Below, piece by piece: positions 56,518 through 64,000 of a stretch of DNA of 64,000 nt (position 1 is its first letter; the number at the start of each line of letters is the position of its first letter). The notes below the pieces were generated by a model. That model was given only the letters and a program-made list of their open reading frames with translations. It searched no databases and was not told the origin of the DNA. Source of the stretch: Marinomonas sp. THO17 (lineage in GTDB: Bacteria > Pseudomonadota > Gammaproteobacteria > Pseudomonadales > Marinomonadaceae); contig NZ_AP031575.1 of the NCBI RefSeq assembly GCF_040436405.1, positions 2,965,501 through 3,029,500 of the forward strand. The letters are read 5' to 3'. The position numbers and the translations under genes are program-made.

Positions 56518-57537
56518 TTATTCGATACGCGTTAGCCAGGTAAACATAGCGTTGATTGCTTGTTTTGACCAATTATTAGTGGCCATTTCTGTGGCTCTTT
56601 TCTGGTCTTTAGCAATGCCGCGGGCACTGACTGTCCAAGACGCCAAAGGAGTATTGTCTGGGCCATATAAGGCAAGCGTGCCTTCCTCAAATACGTAAGA
56701 TCGCCCAGACTGAATTTCACTGTGTTGAGAGGTTTGGCTACTAAGGCGAAACACCGCAGGGGATTTGGCAGTAAAACCATACTCAGATAAGGCGCTGGCC
56801 AGTGCATTGGCCTGATTGGTTTGAGATGCGTCCATACCGTAATACTGTAATGCCTGACTCAATTGTATTTCAATTTGCTCAACCTGATCACTGGCACGAC
56901 CCGCAAGCTGGCGCTCGGTCGAGTAGAGTTGCAATTCTTCTACATAGGATTGACGTTGTGCAAAAGCTGGAATCAAGCGCATATAGATAGGCCAATCTTG
57001 AGTTGCAGCTGTTTGACTGGCATCTGTGGTCAGCCCTGCGGCCAGTTTTTTTATCGAACTGTCTTGTGCTGCAATAGCTTGCTTTAAGCGAGTGACAATA
57101 CGCGCTCTATCAATGGACTGTAAGGCGTAAACATATTTTTCACCAGCGAAGCGTTGTTCGTTAACTGCTTGTTCCAACTCAATTGGCGCTGTGGCGATTT
57201 GAGTGTAAGCGGTTTGAATTTTAGCAACTTGCTCATTGCCATTGTTCGAGGTGACTTGTGTATTTTGTGTACTCACCTGACTGACTTGGGTCTTCAGCTG
57301 TTGGGCTATTTGTGCATTACCATTTTGCTCAGCTTGAGCAAAAGCTAGGGCCAGATTGTCTATTTTAGGAGCACTACCAACTCCATAGATATGAGTTGAG
57401 CTTTTAGGTGGTGAGCTTACCCAATCTGGCAACACCTTAGTGGCTTTACTAGTTTGGCTAAAACTGCCAAAACACCCACTCAGGCTGGCAGCAATACCAG
57501 CCCATAATAAACACTGAGTTGTGCGCGATACAGTCAT
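56518..57537 (-). CDS. LPP20-family lipoprotein
   Basis: This 339-residue protein has a lipoprotein signal with lipobox LSGC at residues 19-22, so it is anchored in the outer membrane or inner membrane as a lipoprotein. The mature part starts with a Ser/Thr-rich linker, then DWVSSPPKSSTHIYGVGSAP, typical of the LPP20 domain (about 37-160), with a long helical and Gln-rich middle. The C-terminal part (about 250-335) is strand-rich, resembling an FlgT or LPP20-like end. The gene overlaps the lpoB stop by one base. It is the last gene of an envelope lipoprotein group; function is unknown. Confidence 0.8.
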   Translation of the reverse strand: MTVSRTTQCLLWAGIAASLSGCFGSFSQTSKATKVLPDWVSSPPKSSTHIYGVGSAPKIDNLALAFAQAEQNGNAQIAQQLKTQVSQVSTQNTQVTSNNGNEQVAKIQTAYTQIATAPIELEQAVNEQRFAGEKYVYALQSIDRARIVTRLKQAIAAQDSSIKKLAAGLTTDASQTAATQDWPIYMRLIPAFAQRQSYVEELQLYSTERQLAGRASDQVEQIEIQLSQALQYYGMDASQTNQANALASALSEYGFTAKSPAVFRLSSQTSQHSEIQSGRSYVFEEGTLALYGPDNTPLASWTVSARGIAKDQKRATEMATNNWSKQAINAMFTWLTRIE

Positions 57538-58163
57538 TAGAAGAAGCCTTTATCGGCTAACTTTTTGATTTTCTTTTGACCATTCCAGACTTCGCGATTG
57601 GTGGTCATGTCAATCAATTTTAGATCCACCTGGTAGAAGCTGACACGCTGATCGCCATTGGAATCAACAATGGAATTAATGGTACCTGATAAAGCAAATC
57701 CGGCGCCTTGTTCCAAACCAAATTGAGCAGCTGTACCCGGCGCCGCATTCAATTCTTGGTCTTCGCGTTCGCTGCGAATGTCATCACGTTCTGCCCCTGA
57801 CACGACGAAGTCCACTTTTCCGGCACGCAATAAACTACGCTTAATATCATTGATGAAGGTATCTACCGGAATGTGTTCAGAAGATTTATTACGAATCGTT
57901 TGAATGATGACAGTAGGTTTACCTTTTTGTGTGAAATTGAAGTCACGGAACCAAGGAAACGTTAGCATATCATTCATCATCTCCTCGGCCACGAGACGTG
58001 AGTCGGTATCGTTCCAACGATCAGATAAAGCCACTTCTTCATTGTCTCCGAGGCGTTTTACACTGCCGCTGCAAGCTGTCAGCATCAATGCCAACATCAG
58101 GGTCAGTAGTTTATGCCATGAAAAAGCTTGCCAATGTACTGTGGATGTCAGTTGGTTTTTCAT
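57537..58163 (-). CDS. lpoB: Penicillin-binding protein activator LpoB
   Basis: This 208-residue outer-membrane lipoprotein matches LpoB, which activates the peptidoglycan synthase PBP1B in E. coli. The lipobox is LTAC near residue 31, after a long N-terminal stretch. VALSDRWNDTDSRLVAEEMM starts the mature domain, and VIIQTIRNKSSEHIPVDTFINDI, FALSGTINSIVDSNGDQRV, VSFYQVDLKLIDMTTNREVWNGQKKI are the family's core. The start may be internal, closer to the lipobox, since the first 15 residues are polar. It is followed by the LPP20 gene with a one-base overlap and preceded by the COG3014 gene by 71 bases. Confidence 0.85.
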   Translation of the reverse strand: MKNQLTSTVHWQAFSWHKLLTLMLALMLTACSGSVKRLGDNEEVALSDRWNDTDSRLVAEEMMNDMLTFPWFRDFNFTQKGKPTVIIQTIRNKSSEHIPVDTFINDIKRSLLRAGKVDFVVSGAERDDIRSEREDQELNAAPGTAAQFGLEQGAGFALSGTINSIVDSNGDQRVSFYQVDLKLIDMTTNREVWNGQKKIKKLADKGFF

Positions 58164-58234
58164 CGTCTTTTCCTTATGTCACCTTGTGAACAGTGCGTCA
58201 ACAACCCTAAATAATCTGGGTTAGTGTAATCAAT

Positions 58235-59914
58235 TTAGTATGGGTTACGTAAGTTCCATACTTTAATTTCATTATTCTTGAGCTGTGTTTTGCCCAATGT
58301 AAAGCTTTTGCCATTGGTTTCATACTCAGGGCTATACTCTCCGGCGCTCAGAGCTTGGCGCGTTAATCTTACTTGTGCGGGTAAGGTTAGCCAATTGCGA
58401 GTATCCGCAGCAGAAGAGGCCACGACTGTGACTTGGCCGATCAAATTGAGCAGTAAGGATGCGCTGTCGTCTTGAATTTCTGACGAGACTCGGTAAGCCA
58501 GCCAAGTACGAATGAATTCACGTATCATGCTTTCATAAATATCTCGTTGCGCATTGGCAAGTTGATCTTGGAAAGCAATGTCGGCTAACGACGTCATACG
58601 CAAACTGTCGAAGCTTTGCAAAGAAGAGTGCTGAGGGAAAACGAGCTTGGTCGGGTGAGAATCTAAGGTGAAGCGACGATAGTAGGGCACGGTAACTCGG
58701 ATGGCTTGTGAGGTCAGCATTTCATCGATCTTCGCTTGTTTGAGTTGCCCCCAAACACCTGATCCTAAGATGACGCGTTTAGTAAACACACCAGAAAATG
58801 CGTTCCAAGCACCGCCCACTTTATAATTGGCAATCATATTAAGTGGATTGATGTCAGCATACACCATAGTAAACCAACGAAACGCATCGTTGTCTTCCAT
58901 GCGGCCACCACCATGAAGCGGTTCAAGTACCAAGCTGGTTGATAAAGGGTCTGCATAGAGTGATAAAGAAAGCTCACTTTTATCTGGCATAAAGCCCTGA
59001 TGTTCCAAAATAACCAATTCAGCGTCTTTGTCTTGATAGGTTTTCAGTACCTTTTGCATGGATGCAGAAAGATGTTGCTGAATGGCTGAATCGATTTCGG
59101 CACTGCTGAAACCGCCTTTTTGCATCATACGAATGGTGTCTAACCAAGCTCGTTCCGCCGTCATTGGGCTGAGTTCGTATTGTTTGGCGTAACCCGCTTC
59201 ATAAAGTTCTGCCGATTTCTGATAGCTAATGCGGGCATCATCGTATTCGCCACTGATTTCGTATTGCAGCCCCGTCATGTAGCGCGCCCAGGCGTCATCA
59301 CGATATAGGAAGTTATCACGGTTTAAACGGCCTGTGTAAAAGCTGCTTAACCAGCGCATGGCCTTTTCATAAAATGCGCTGTTTTTTTGAGCATCTAACT
59401 CTTGATAGCTAGGTGTTTGAGCTGCAATTTCGTTGAGTTTTATATCAATTCGGCGTACTTCAACGAGAGCAGCATCTAATAATTGTTGTCTGGCTTGGCG
59501 AGAGGTGGCTTTTTCTGATAAGGCCAGATAATTGAGAGATTTTAAATAACTGATGTAGACTCTTTCGATACCATTACCGCGGTAATTGCTTTGTCTTGGG
59601 TTGCTTAATAAGGCCCAAGAGCGGTTTGTTAAACTTTCTTGTAGAAAAGTATCGCTGAGCCTTTCCGCCTGTTCTAAGAGCTGGTTGCTGCGCTGGTAGT
59701 CCCCCTGATTTTGCGCCAGAGTACCTATCTCCAGGTAATACAAGAGTTTGTCTTGGCTATTATCCAGAGCGTCACGAAGAGGCGCTTCAGCGGCTTGCCA
59801 TTCTCCTTGTTTGGCCAAGATTAAACCATCGTCTATGTCTTCTCGGTAGGTTGCACAGCCTGATAATAGGATGATGTGTAGGCCAAGCAATAGCCAGTAG
59901 TTTATCTTGCTCAC
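58235..59914 (-). CDS. COG3014-type lipoprotein
   Basis: This 559-residue protein is a lipoprotein with lipobox LSGC (LLLGLHIILLSGCATY). The N-terminal half (about 25-260) is made of TPR-like helical repeats (GLILAKQGEWQAAEAPLRDAL, GDYQRSNQLLEQAERL). The second half is mixed and contains ARQQ- and GSGVWGQLKQAKIDEM-like stretches with no motif I recognise. This domain order is the COG3014 family, which is often found beside LpoB and LPP20 genes, as here. It starts with GTG 59914, and its ribosome site AGGA lies inside the end of the small upstream gene. Function is unknown. Confidence 0.82.
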   Translation of the reverse strand: MSKINYWLLLGLHIILLSGCATYREDIDDGLILAKQGEWQAAEAPLRDALDNSQDKLLYYLEIGTLAQNQGDYQRSNQLLEQAERLSDTFLQESLTNRSWALLSNPRQSNYRGNGIERVYISYLKSLNYLALSEKATSRQARQQLLDAALVEVRRIDIKLNEIAAQTPSYQELDAQKNSAFYEKAMRWLSSFYTGRLNRDNFLYRDDAWARYMTGLQYEISGEYDDARISYQKSAELYEAGYAKQYELSPMTAERAWLDTIRMMQKGGFSSAEIDSAIQQHLSASMQKVLKTYQDKDAELVILEHQGFMPDKSELSLSLYADPLSTSLVLEPLHGGGRMEDNDAFRWFTMVYADINPLNMIANYKVGGAWNAFSGVFTKRVILGSGVWGQLKQAKIDEMLTSQAIRVTVPYYRRFTLDSHPTKLVFPQHSSLQSFDSLRMTSLADIAFQDQLANAQRDIYESMIREFIRTWLAYRVSSEIQDDSASLLLNLIGQVTVVASSAADTRNWLTLPAQVRLTRQALSAGEYSPEYETNGKSFTLGKTQLKNNEIKVWNLRNPY

Positions 59915-59915
59915 T

Positions 59916-60038
59916 CTAGTATCCTTTTGCTAGAAATTGATTCACTATCAGTAGGCCAAATAAGGCAAAACAACAGAGATACAAAAGTAGCCAGCGGGCT
60001 TTGAGACAATTAGGGCAAGGTTTTTTCTTTTTTCTCAT
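59916..60038 (-). CDS. 40-residue membrane protein with CxxC motif
   Basis: This small frame, encoding a 40-residue protein, starts MRKKKKPCPNCLKARW, then a single hydrophobic segment (about 17-34), and ends in FLAKGY. The basic N-terminus with CPNC suggests a tiny zinc-ribbon-like end facing the cytoplasm. The stop (TAG) is one base from the GTG of the COG3014 gene, and its last codons hold the ribosome site of that gene, so the two are coupled. An upstream in-frame ATG at 60050 would add MDAV. The tight coupling supports its being real. Confidence 0.65.
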   Translation of the reverse strand: MRKKKKPCPNCLKARWLLLYLCCFALFGLLIVNQFLAKGY

Positions 60039-60097
60039 CACAGCATCCATTTGAGATACACATCACACCTTGTTAGTGTGAACTCTTCTTATGCTAT

Positions 60098-60128
60098 AAA
60101 AAAAGGAGGCCGAAGGCCTCCTTTTTTT
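60098..60128. terminator. Bidirectional terminator downstream of secB
   Basis: AAAAAAAGGAGGCC and GGCCTCCTTTTTTT form a 14-base stem around loop GAA. It lies just beyond the secB stop on the minus strand and upstream of the small membrane protein gene, separating the two operons. Confidence 0.95.
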
Positions 60129-60148
60129 ACACAAATTTGTTTCAATTC

Positions 60149-60613
60149 TTACTGTGCTGTTTCAGTCTTCTGTTTTTGCAAGCTTTCAACATATAAAGCG
60201 TCAAAGTTGATTGGAGCAAGCATGATGGCTGGGAAGCTGCCTTTTACAACAATCGCATCGATGTTTTCTCGTGCGTATGGGAACAGAGTGGCAGGACAAA
60301 AAGCGCCTAGTGCATGATGTAATTGTTGGTCGTCCAAGCCAGAAATAACGAATAAACCACCTTGTTGAATCTGCACTAAATAACCTGTTTCACCGCCATT
60401 TTTTACTGTCACCGTGATTTCTAGTACGACTTCGTACACGTTCTCACCAACCTGGCGGCTTTTGGTATTAAGTTCAAGACCAACTTCTGGTTTCCATTCT
60501 TCTTGGAAAATCATAGGGGCACGTGGTGACTCGAAAGAAATGTCTTTCAAAAAGACACGTTGAAGAGACAATTGTGGTGTTGGAGCTTCTTGAGTTGCAG
60601 CGCTATCAGACAT
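60149..60613 (-). CDS. secB: Protein-export chaperone SecB
   Basis: SecB (154 residues) is a tetrameric cytoplasmic chaperone that keeps precursors unfolded and hands them to SecA for export. The core VFLKDISFESPRAPMIFQEEWKPEVGLELN is the standard N-terminal block. The C-terminal half includes GGLFVISGLDDQQLHHALGAFCPATLFPYARE and PINFDALY. All match proteobacterial SecB and the length is normal. It is the last gene of yibN-grxC-secB, the same order as in E. coli. Confidence 0.97.
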   Translation of the reverse strand: MSDSAATQEAPTPQLSLQRVFLKDISFESPRAPMIFQEEWKPEVGLELNTKSRQVGENVYEVVLEITVTVKNGGETGYLVQIQQGGLFVISGLDDQQLHHALGAFCPATLFPYARENIDAIVVKGSFPAIMLAPINFDALYVESLQKQKTETAQ

Positions 60614-60680
60614 GCTAGTTCCTTGTTTGAATCGTTAAATGTGTTATTTCTATTGTTTATTGTGCGATAGGGAGAAGGCT

Positions 60681-60935
60681 TTACTGAGTCAGTAAAGTGT
60701 CTAACTTTTGTTCACGCTCCAGCGCGTAAAGATCATCGCATCCACCAATGTGTTGTTCGCCAATCCAGATTTGTGGAACGGTATGACGGCCACTTTTTTC
60801 CATCATTTCCTGACGAAGTTCCCGTTGACCATCCACACGAATTTCATTAAAGGCCACATTTTTTGCACTTAACAGTTGTTTCGCTCTGACGCAAAATGGG
60901 CAGTAGTCGCTTGAATAGATAGTTACCGTGGCCAT
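60681..60935 (-). CDS. grxC: Glutaredoxin 3
   Basis: GrxC (84 residues) is a small dithiol glutaredoxin that reduces disulfides and glutathione mixed disulfides with electrons from glutathione. The active site is YCPFC at about residues 11-15. HTVPQIWIGEQHIGGCDDLYAL holds the cis-proline and the glutathione-binding GG-x-DD motif. The length is standard. It lies between yibN (8 bases upstream) and secB (67 bases downstream), an order conserved with E. coli. Confidence 0.96.
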   Translation of the reverse strand: MATVTIYSSDYCPFCVRAKQLLSAKNVAFNEIRVDGQRELRQEMMEKSGRHTVPQIWIGEQHIGGCDDLYALEREQKLDTLLTQ

Positions 60936-60943
60936 AATTCACA

Positions 60944-61363
60944 TTAACCTTTCACTAATGGGAGGTTTGACGATTGCCATTCGGCAATGCCGCCTTGCAT
61001 CTTGTATACCTTGCCAAAGCCCTCTTTTTTTAGATCTTTAGCACTTGGGCCGGCAGTGATGCCAGACTTACAAACCAAAATGATGGGGGTATCTTTGTAT
61101 TTCTCAAGACGATGTAAACTTTCTTTCATTTTGGTGGCTGGGATGTTTAAGGCACCAGTGATATGGCCAGCGTTGAATTCTTTTTCCGTACGGATATCCA
61201 CCACAAGGGCATCTTGTGTGTTCATCATATTGGTTGCTGTGGAAGGCGTCACGCCCTGAGCGCCACCTTTTCGTTCGACGAAAATTAAGGTGATCAGAAT
61301 AGCGAAGAAGACAGCCACCATCTCCCAGTGGTTGATCGAAAATTCAATAAGTTGATTCATCAT
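60944..61363 (-). CDS. yibN: Rhodanese-like membrane protein YibN
   Basis: This 139-residue protein has one N-terminal membrane segment (about 12-27, WEMVAVFFAILITLIF) and a rhodanese domain (about 43-135). The active-site loop is VCKSGITAG with a cysteine at the nucleophile position (LVCKSG), and TKMKESL precedes it. Rhodaneses transfer sulfur or act as cysteine-based sensors. YibN has the same layout in E. coli and the same neighbours grxC and secB. I chose the start MMNQLIEFSIN (61363), with AGG upstream, over an earlier frame start at 61402. Its job is not established. Confidence 0.88.
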   Translation of the reverse strand: MMNQLIEFSINHWEMVAVFFAILITLIFVERKGGAQGVTPSTATNMMNTQDALVVDIRTEKEFNAGHITGALNIPATKMKESLHRLEKYKDTPIILVCKSGITAGPSAKDLKKEGFGKVYKMQGGIAEWQSSNLPLVKG

Positions 61364-61495
61364 AATTGTATAGCCTATTTTTAAACTGGGTGCATTATAC
61401 ACGGCAAGATGAATCGGTACATACTCAGACTAGGTGGTAGGCTAAAAATTCAGTCACAGCTTTTCATACTGTGACTGAATGAAGTTAAAACTAAT

Positions 61496-62296
61496 CTATG
61501 AGTTGGTAGAGTCAAAAATTTTATCGGCATTACCTTCAATAAAACTGTCGAACAAGTTACCGTCTGGCATGGCATGACGATGTGCAAATTCGTAGAAACA
61601 GCTGGGTATACTGACTTTTTGGTTATCACAAAAATGGTACTGAATCTTATCTGCCATGGTGGAAGATTGCTCTAAAAAGAGGTCAGCGGAGCCTTTTACT
61701 AAACCGCCTACTTGGTTCAAGGAATAGCCTTGTTCCAATAACAGTTGATTAACAGATTCTATGTTATTGAGTTTGTTTAGATGGTTAATACTGACCGTGA
61801 AATGATTGGCTTGTAATCCCATGCTGGTTAACCAAGCTGCGTATTCGCTGTGTTTGGCAAGGGTCTGATAATCTGCGTGACTAGGTGTTGACCACAGAAG
61901 ACCCGCGTAAAAAATGCTTGGATCCTGTACTGCGTCAGCAGGAATTTGAGCGATGTACTTGTGTAATATCTCCTGACAAGAAGTCGGTAATTCTTCTATT
62001 AATAATTCTGAGAGAAATATTTTAGGTGCGTCTTGATCTTTTGTATGACGATAGCAACGCGCTTTTAAATGTTTGTTTTCAAAACGAAAAGCCCCGTACG
62101 CTTGGTAGCCTAGAGCGAGCAGTTGTGGCTCTAGTTTGTCTAAAGAAATAGGAGAGTTATTAAAGGTGCGAAATGCCACATGGTCATTCACAACTTTTTC
62201 TCCCATATTGAGGAATAAGTTTTGAATGCTCAAGGCCTGTGGGGTGACCTTGATGTATTGTTGCCACAAAGCGTTGAAAAAATCCTGATACGCCAT
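61496..62296 (-). CDS. DUF1338 protein (2-oxoadipate dioxygenase/decarboxylase-like, short form)
   Basis: This 266-residue protein belongs to the DUF1338 family, which includes HglS, the iron enzyme that turns 2-oxoadipate into D-2-hydroxyglutarate in lysine catabolism. The proposed metal ligands appear as His39 (NDHVAFRTF), His165 (ANHFTVSINHL) and Glu236 (SCFYEFAHR). It is much shorter than the pseudomonad HglS, about 460 residues, so it may be a compact relative with a different substrate. The order DUF1338-LysR-AmaB type dehydrogenase matches that around the P. putida lysine genes. It is transcribed on the same strand as the LysR gene, which lies upstream. Confidence 0.82.
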   Translation of the reverse strand: MAYQDFFNALWQQYIKVTPQALSIQNLFLNMGEKVVNDHVAFRTFNNSPISLDKLEPQLLALGYQAYGAFRFENKHLKARCYRHTKDQDAPKIFLSELLIEELPTSCQEILHKYIAQIPADAVQDPSIFYAGLLWSTPSHADYQTLAKHSEYAAWLTSMGLQANHFTVSINHLNKLNNIESVNQLLLEQGYSLNQVGGLVKGSADLFLEQSSTMADKIQYHFCDNQKVSIPSCFYEFAHRHAMPDGNLFDSFIEGNADKIFDSTNS

Positions 62297-62488
62297 GCAA
62301 AGACTCCAAATAAGGTGATGTTAATAAATAAGAATTATCTCACTCTACTGTAAAAGCCAACACAATCACAAAAGCAAAAAAGGCATTTGATGATGCAAAA
62401 ATGTTTTATGAAAGCATATGTGAAAAGTCTTCATGGGGCTAACAGTGTTGAGAAAATTCGCAACTCTAATAGCCGTTTTTTTTGTACT

Positions 62489-63358
62489 TTAGCTGACAGT
62501 GTCTCTTTTTGCTCTTTGAGGAGTAAATAGCTGCTGTTTGGCTGCCAATATGGTGTTGATTAAGTGAGCAGGAAAACTGCGATTTTTAGGGTGAGCCAAA
62601 CCAACGACACGTTTTAGCTTTACGTCATTTAAAGGGCGCAAACACAAGTCGGCGCGTCCTCTTGAAGAATGTTCAGGAATCAGCGAGATACCTAAACCTG
62701 CAGCCACCAAGTCCAATGCGTATTCTTCGGTTTTGACCTGCGCGCGAACATCCGTTGTCAATTCTTGCTTTTGCATTAAATAGTTCCAAGATTCAAGAAT
62801 GTCGCAGGGTGTTCTTGAAATGAAAGGTTGTTTATCAATTTGCTTAAGTGACACGGAAGGAAAGTCCGCCAACCAATGATCTAAAGGCATGGCGATCACA
62901 TAATCGTCCTCCCACAAGGGATAAAATACATCCTCCTCAGTGGTGTATCTGTGGCAGGTAAAGCGTAAGTCTGCGGTTTCCGACTCGTCTACCAATTTCA
63001 ACGTTAATCCTGTTACCTCATCCAACATGGTTTTAATAACTTGACTGATGAGAGCCCCAGAGAGAAAAGGTGCCAATGAAATAGACAAAGAGAGGGGGGT
63101 GGGCGACTGACTGAATAACTGCTTCATGGTGCTCATGTCACTGACCATTTTGCATGCATGAGGGTACAACTGGCTGCCGCTGTCGGTTGCCGAAACGCCT
63201 TTGGAATGTCGTACGAAGAGCTTGGTGCCCAAGTCCTCTTCCAATTGCACCAAGGTATTGGATATAGAGGGTTGCGCAACAAAGCAGCGCTTGGCGGCGG
63301 CGCTTAGACTGCCTTCTTCGTACACGGCGATGAAATAACGTAGCGATCGAATGTCCAT
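62489..63358 (-). CDS. LysR-family transcriptional regulator
   Basis: This 289-residue regulator has a helix-turn-helix (about residues 3-60, SLRYFIAVYEEGSLSAAAKRCFVAQPSISNTLVQLEEDLGTKLF) and a LysR effector-binding domain (about 90-280). It is divergent from the aldehyde dehydrogenase gene at 63535, 176 bases away, the usual place for a LysR target. In P. putida a LysR regulator lies between the corresponding hglS and amaB genes. The ligand is probably a lysine-pathway intermediate, by inference from neighbours only. Confidence 0.92.
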   Translation of the reverse strand: MDIRSLRYFIAVYEEGSLSAAAKRCFVAQPSISNTLVQLEEDLGTKLFVRHSKGVSATDSGSQLYPHACKMVSDMSTMKQLFSQSPTPLSLSISLAPFLSGALISQVIKTMLDEVTGLTLKLVDESETADLRFTCHRYTTEEDVFYPLWEDDYVIAMPLDHWLADFPSVSLKQIDKQPFISRTPCDILESWNYLMQKQELTTDVRAQVKTEEYALDLVAAGLGISLIPEHSSRGRADLCLRPLNDVKLKRVVGLAHPKNRSFPAHLINTILAAKQQLFTPQRAKRDTVS

Positions 63359-63534
63359 GTTAGCCCCTGCTGATCAAGTCCTTTAAATATACCTATAGCC
63401 ATCTATGTTTGCTATAGGAGAAAACTAGACCCTTACCAGTAAAAGCATATTTCTCATTATTGGCGTGAGTGCGATAAGGTGATGACAACGTATTTTTAAA
63501 CCTTACCGATCAAATTATTATTTAGGGGTTAATC

Positions 63535-64000
63535 ATGTCACTGTCTTGCTTGGAAACCTTGGGCGTTACTTCTCTTGTCTCTGGTGATACTTACTTTAGT
63601 GTCTTAACGGGAAACCAAAAGGTGTTAGGGGAAGGGGACAAGTTTTCAGTTCGAAGTCCAATCGATGGCAGCACTTTATCTAGCTTTGCCAATGCCACTC
63701 CACAACAATTACAAAGCGTAAATCAAGATCTGCAAGAGGCTTTTAAAGCCTTGCGTGTTATACCGGCACCACGTCGCGGTGAATTAGTACGTCGTATTGG
63801 TGAAGAAGCGCGTAAGTATAAACAGGAATTGGCGCAAGTCATCTCGCTGGAAGCGGGTAAAATCATGCCGGAAGCTCTTGGTGAAGTGCAAGAATGGATC
63901 GATGTATGTGACTTTGCTGTAGGTCAGTCGCGCATGCTACACGGTTTGTCGATTGTTTCCGAGCGTCCAGGCCATCGCATGATGGAACAGTGGCAACCAC
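63535..64000 (+). CDS. amaB: L-piperidine-6-carboxylate (aminoadipate semialdehyde) dehydrogenase, N-terminal part
   Basis: This frame runs off the right edge; 155 codons are visible. The protein is an aldehyde dehydrogenase of the ALDH7 (antiquitin/AmaB) group, which oxidises aminoadipate semialdehyde or its cyclic form to 2-aminoadipate in lysine breakdown. Recognisable parts are SPIDGSTLSSFANA, PAPRRGELVRRIGEEARKY, VISLEAGKIMPEALGEVQE and WIDVCDFAVGQSRMLHGLSI. ERPGHRMMEQWQP ends the window. The catalytic Cys and Glu lie beyond the edge. ATG 63535 has AGGGG upstream. Together with the DUF1338 and LysR genes it forms a lysine catabolic cluster. Confidence 0.85.
   Translation, partial: MSLSCLETLGVTSLVSGDTYFSVLTGNQKVLGEGDKFSVRSPIDGSTLSSFANATPQQLQSVNQDLQEAFKALRVIPAPRRGELVRRIGEEARKYKQELAQVISLEAGKIMPEALGEVQEWIDVCDFAVGQSRMLHGLSIVSERPGHRMMEQWQP

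Overview
The window looks like a chromosomal core segment of a marine gammaproteobacterium of the Oceanospirillales, most like Marinomonas or a close relative. This is inferred from gene content and order; no rRNA gene is present. The evidence is moderate-to-low GC, the Pseudomonas-like order coaBC-dut-argB-(slmA)-pyrE-crc, radC and rpmB-rpmG beside coaBC, secB-grxC-yibN, a nucleoid-occlusion SlmA, and aromatic and lysine catabolism genes arranged as in pseudomonads. I see no tRNA, rRNA, insertion sequence, prophage or CRISPR array.

Layout. 0-5.9 kb: the tail of a DeoR regulator, a HAD phosphatase, an IclR regulator, an orphan GAK-type CofD-like protein, a response regulator fused to a CheC-like domain with a PAS protein, and a hexose-6-phosphate mutarotase. 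5.9-14.6 kb: Crc homologue, pyrE, slmA, argB, dut, coaBC, radC, a secreted alpha/beta hydrolase, rpmB-rpmG and mutM. 14.8-20.1 kb: a nucleoside uptake and salvage operon (BMP-family lipoprotein-like binding protein, ATPase, two permeases, cytidine deaminase). 20.1-33.5 kb: housekeeping genes ppk1, hemB, yheS-type ABC-F ATPase, hslO, a CBS protein, mqo, a YfcL-like protein, a flavin reductase, rho and ppx.

33.5-47.9 kb is the most unusual part. It holds an orphan tubulin/FtsZ-superfamily protein, a trpR-trpE-trpG operon with a TrpR-like operator, a cluster of a chemoreceptor, a lipoxygenase and a di-haem cytochrome c, a DapF paralogue in which both catalytic cysteines are serine, an AraC/LysE pair, a small membrane protein, and an isochorismatase-fold protein whose nucleophile cysteine is also serine. 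48.1-53.9 kb: a cNMP-CBS-DUF294 protein with a DEDDh exonuclease, an LpxH-like phosphoesterase and an EAL-CBS-GGDEF protein. 54-56.5 kb: divergent pobR/pobA for 4-hydroxybenzoate. 56.5-60 kb: an envelope lipoprotein operon (small membrane protein, COG3014, LpoB, LPP20). 60.1-61.4 kb: secB-grxC-yibN. 61.5-64 kb: a lysine/2-aminoadipate catabolic group (DUF1338 dioxygenase, LysR, start of an AmaB-type dehydrogenase).

The strongest candidate for something undescribed is the tubulin-like protein at 34245-36275. It carries a clear tubulin/FtsZ glycine-rich GTP-binding signature in an otherwise unfamiliar 676-residue protein that stands alone between its own promoter region and terminator. Next are the chemoreceptor-lipoxygenase-di-haem cytochrome cluster and the Ser/Ser DapF paralogue. 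All start sites were chosen by eye from ribosome binding sites and family alignment from memory; no database search was run.
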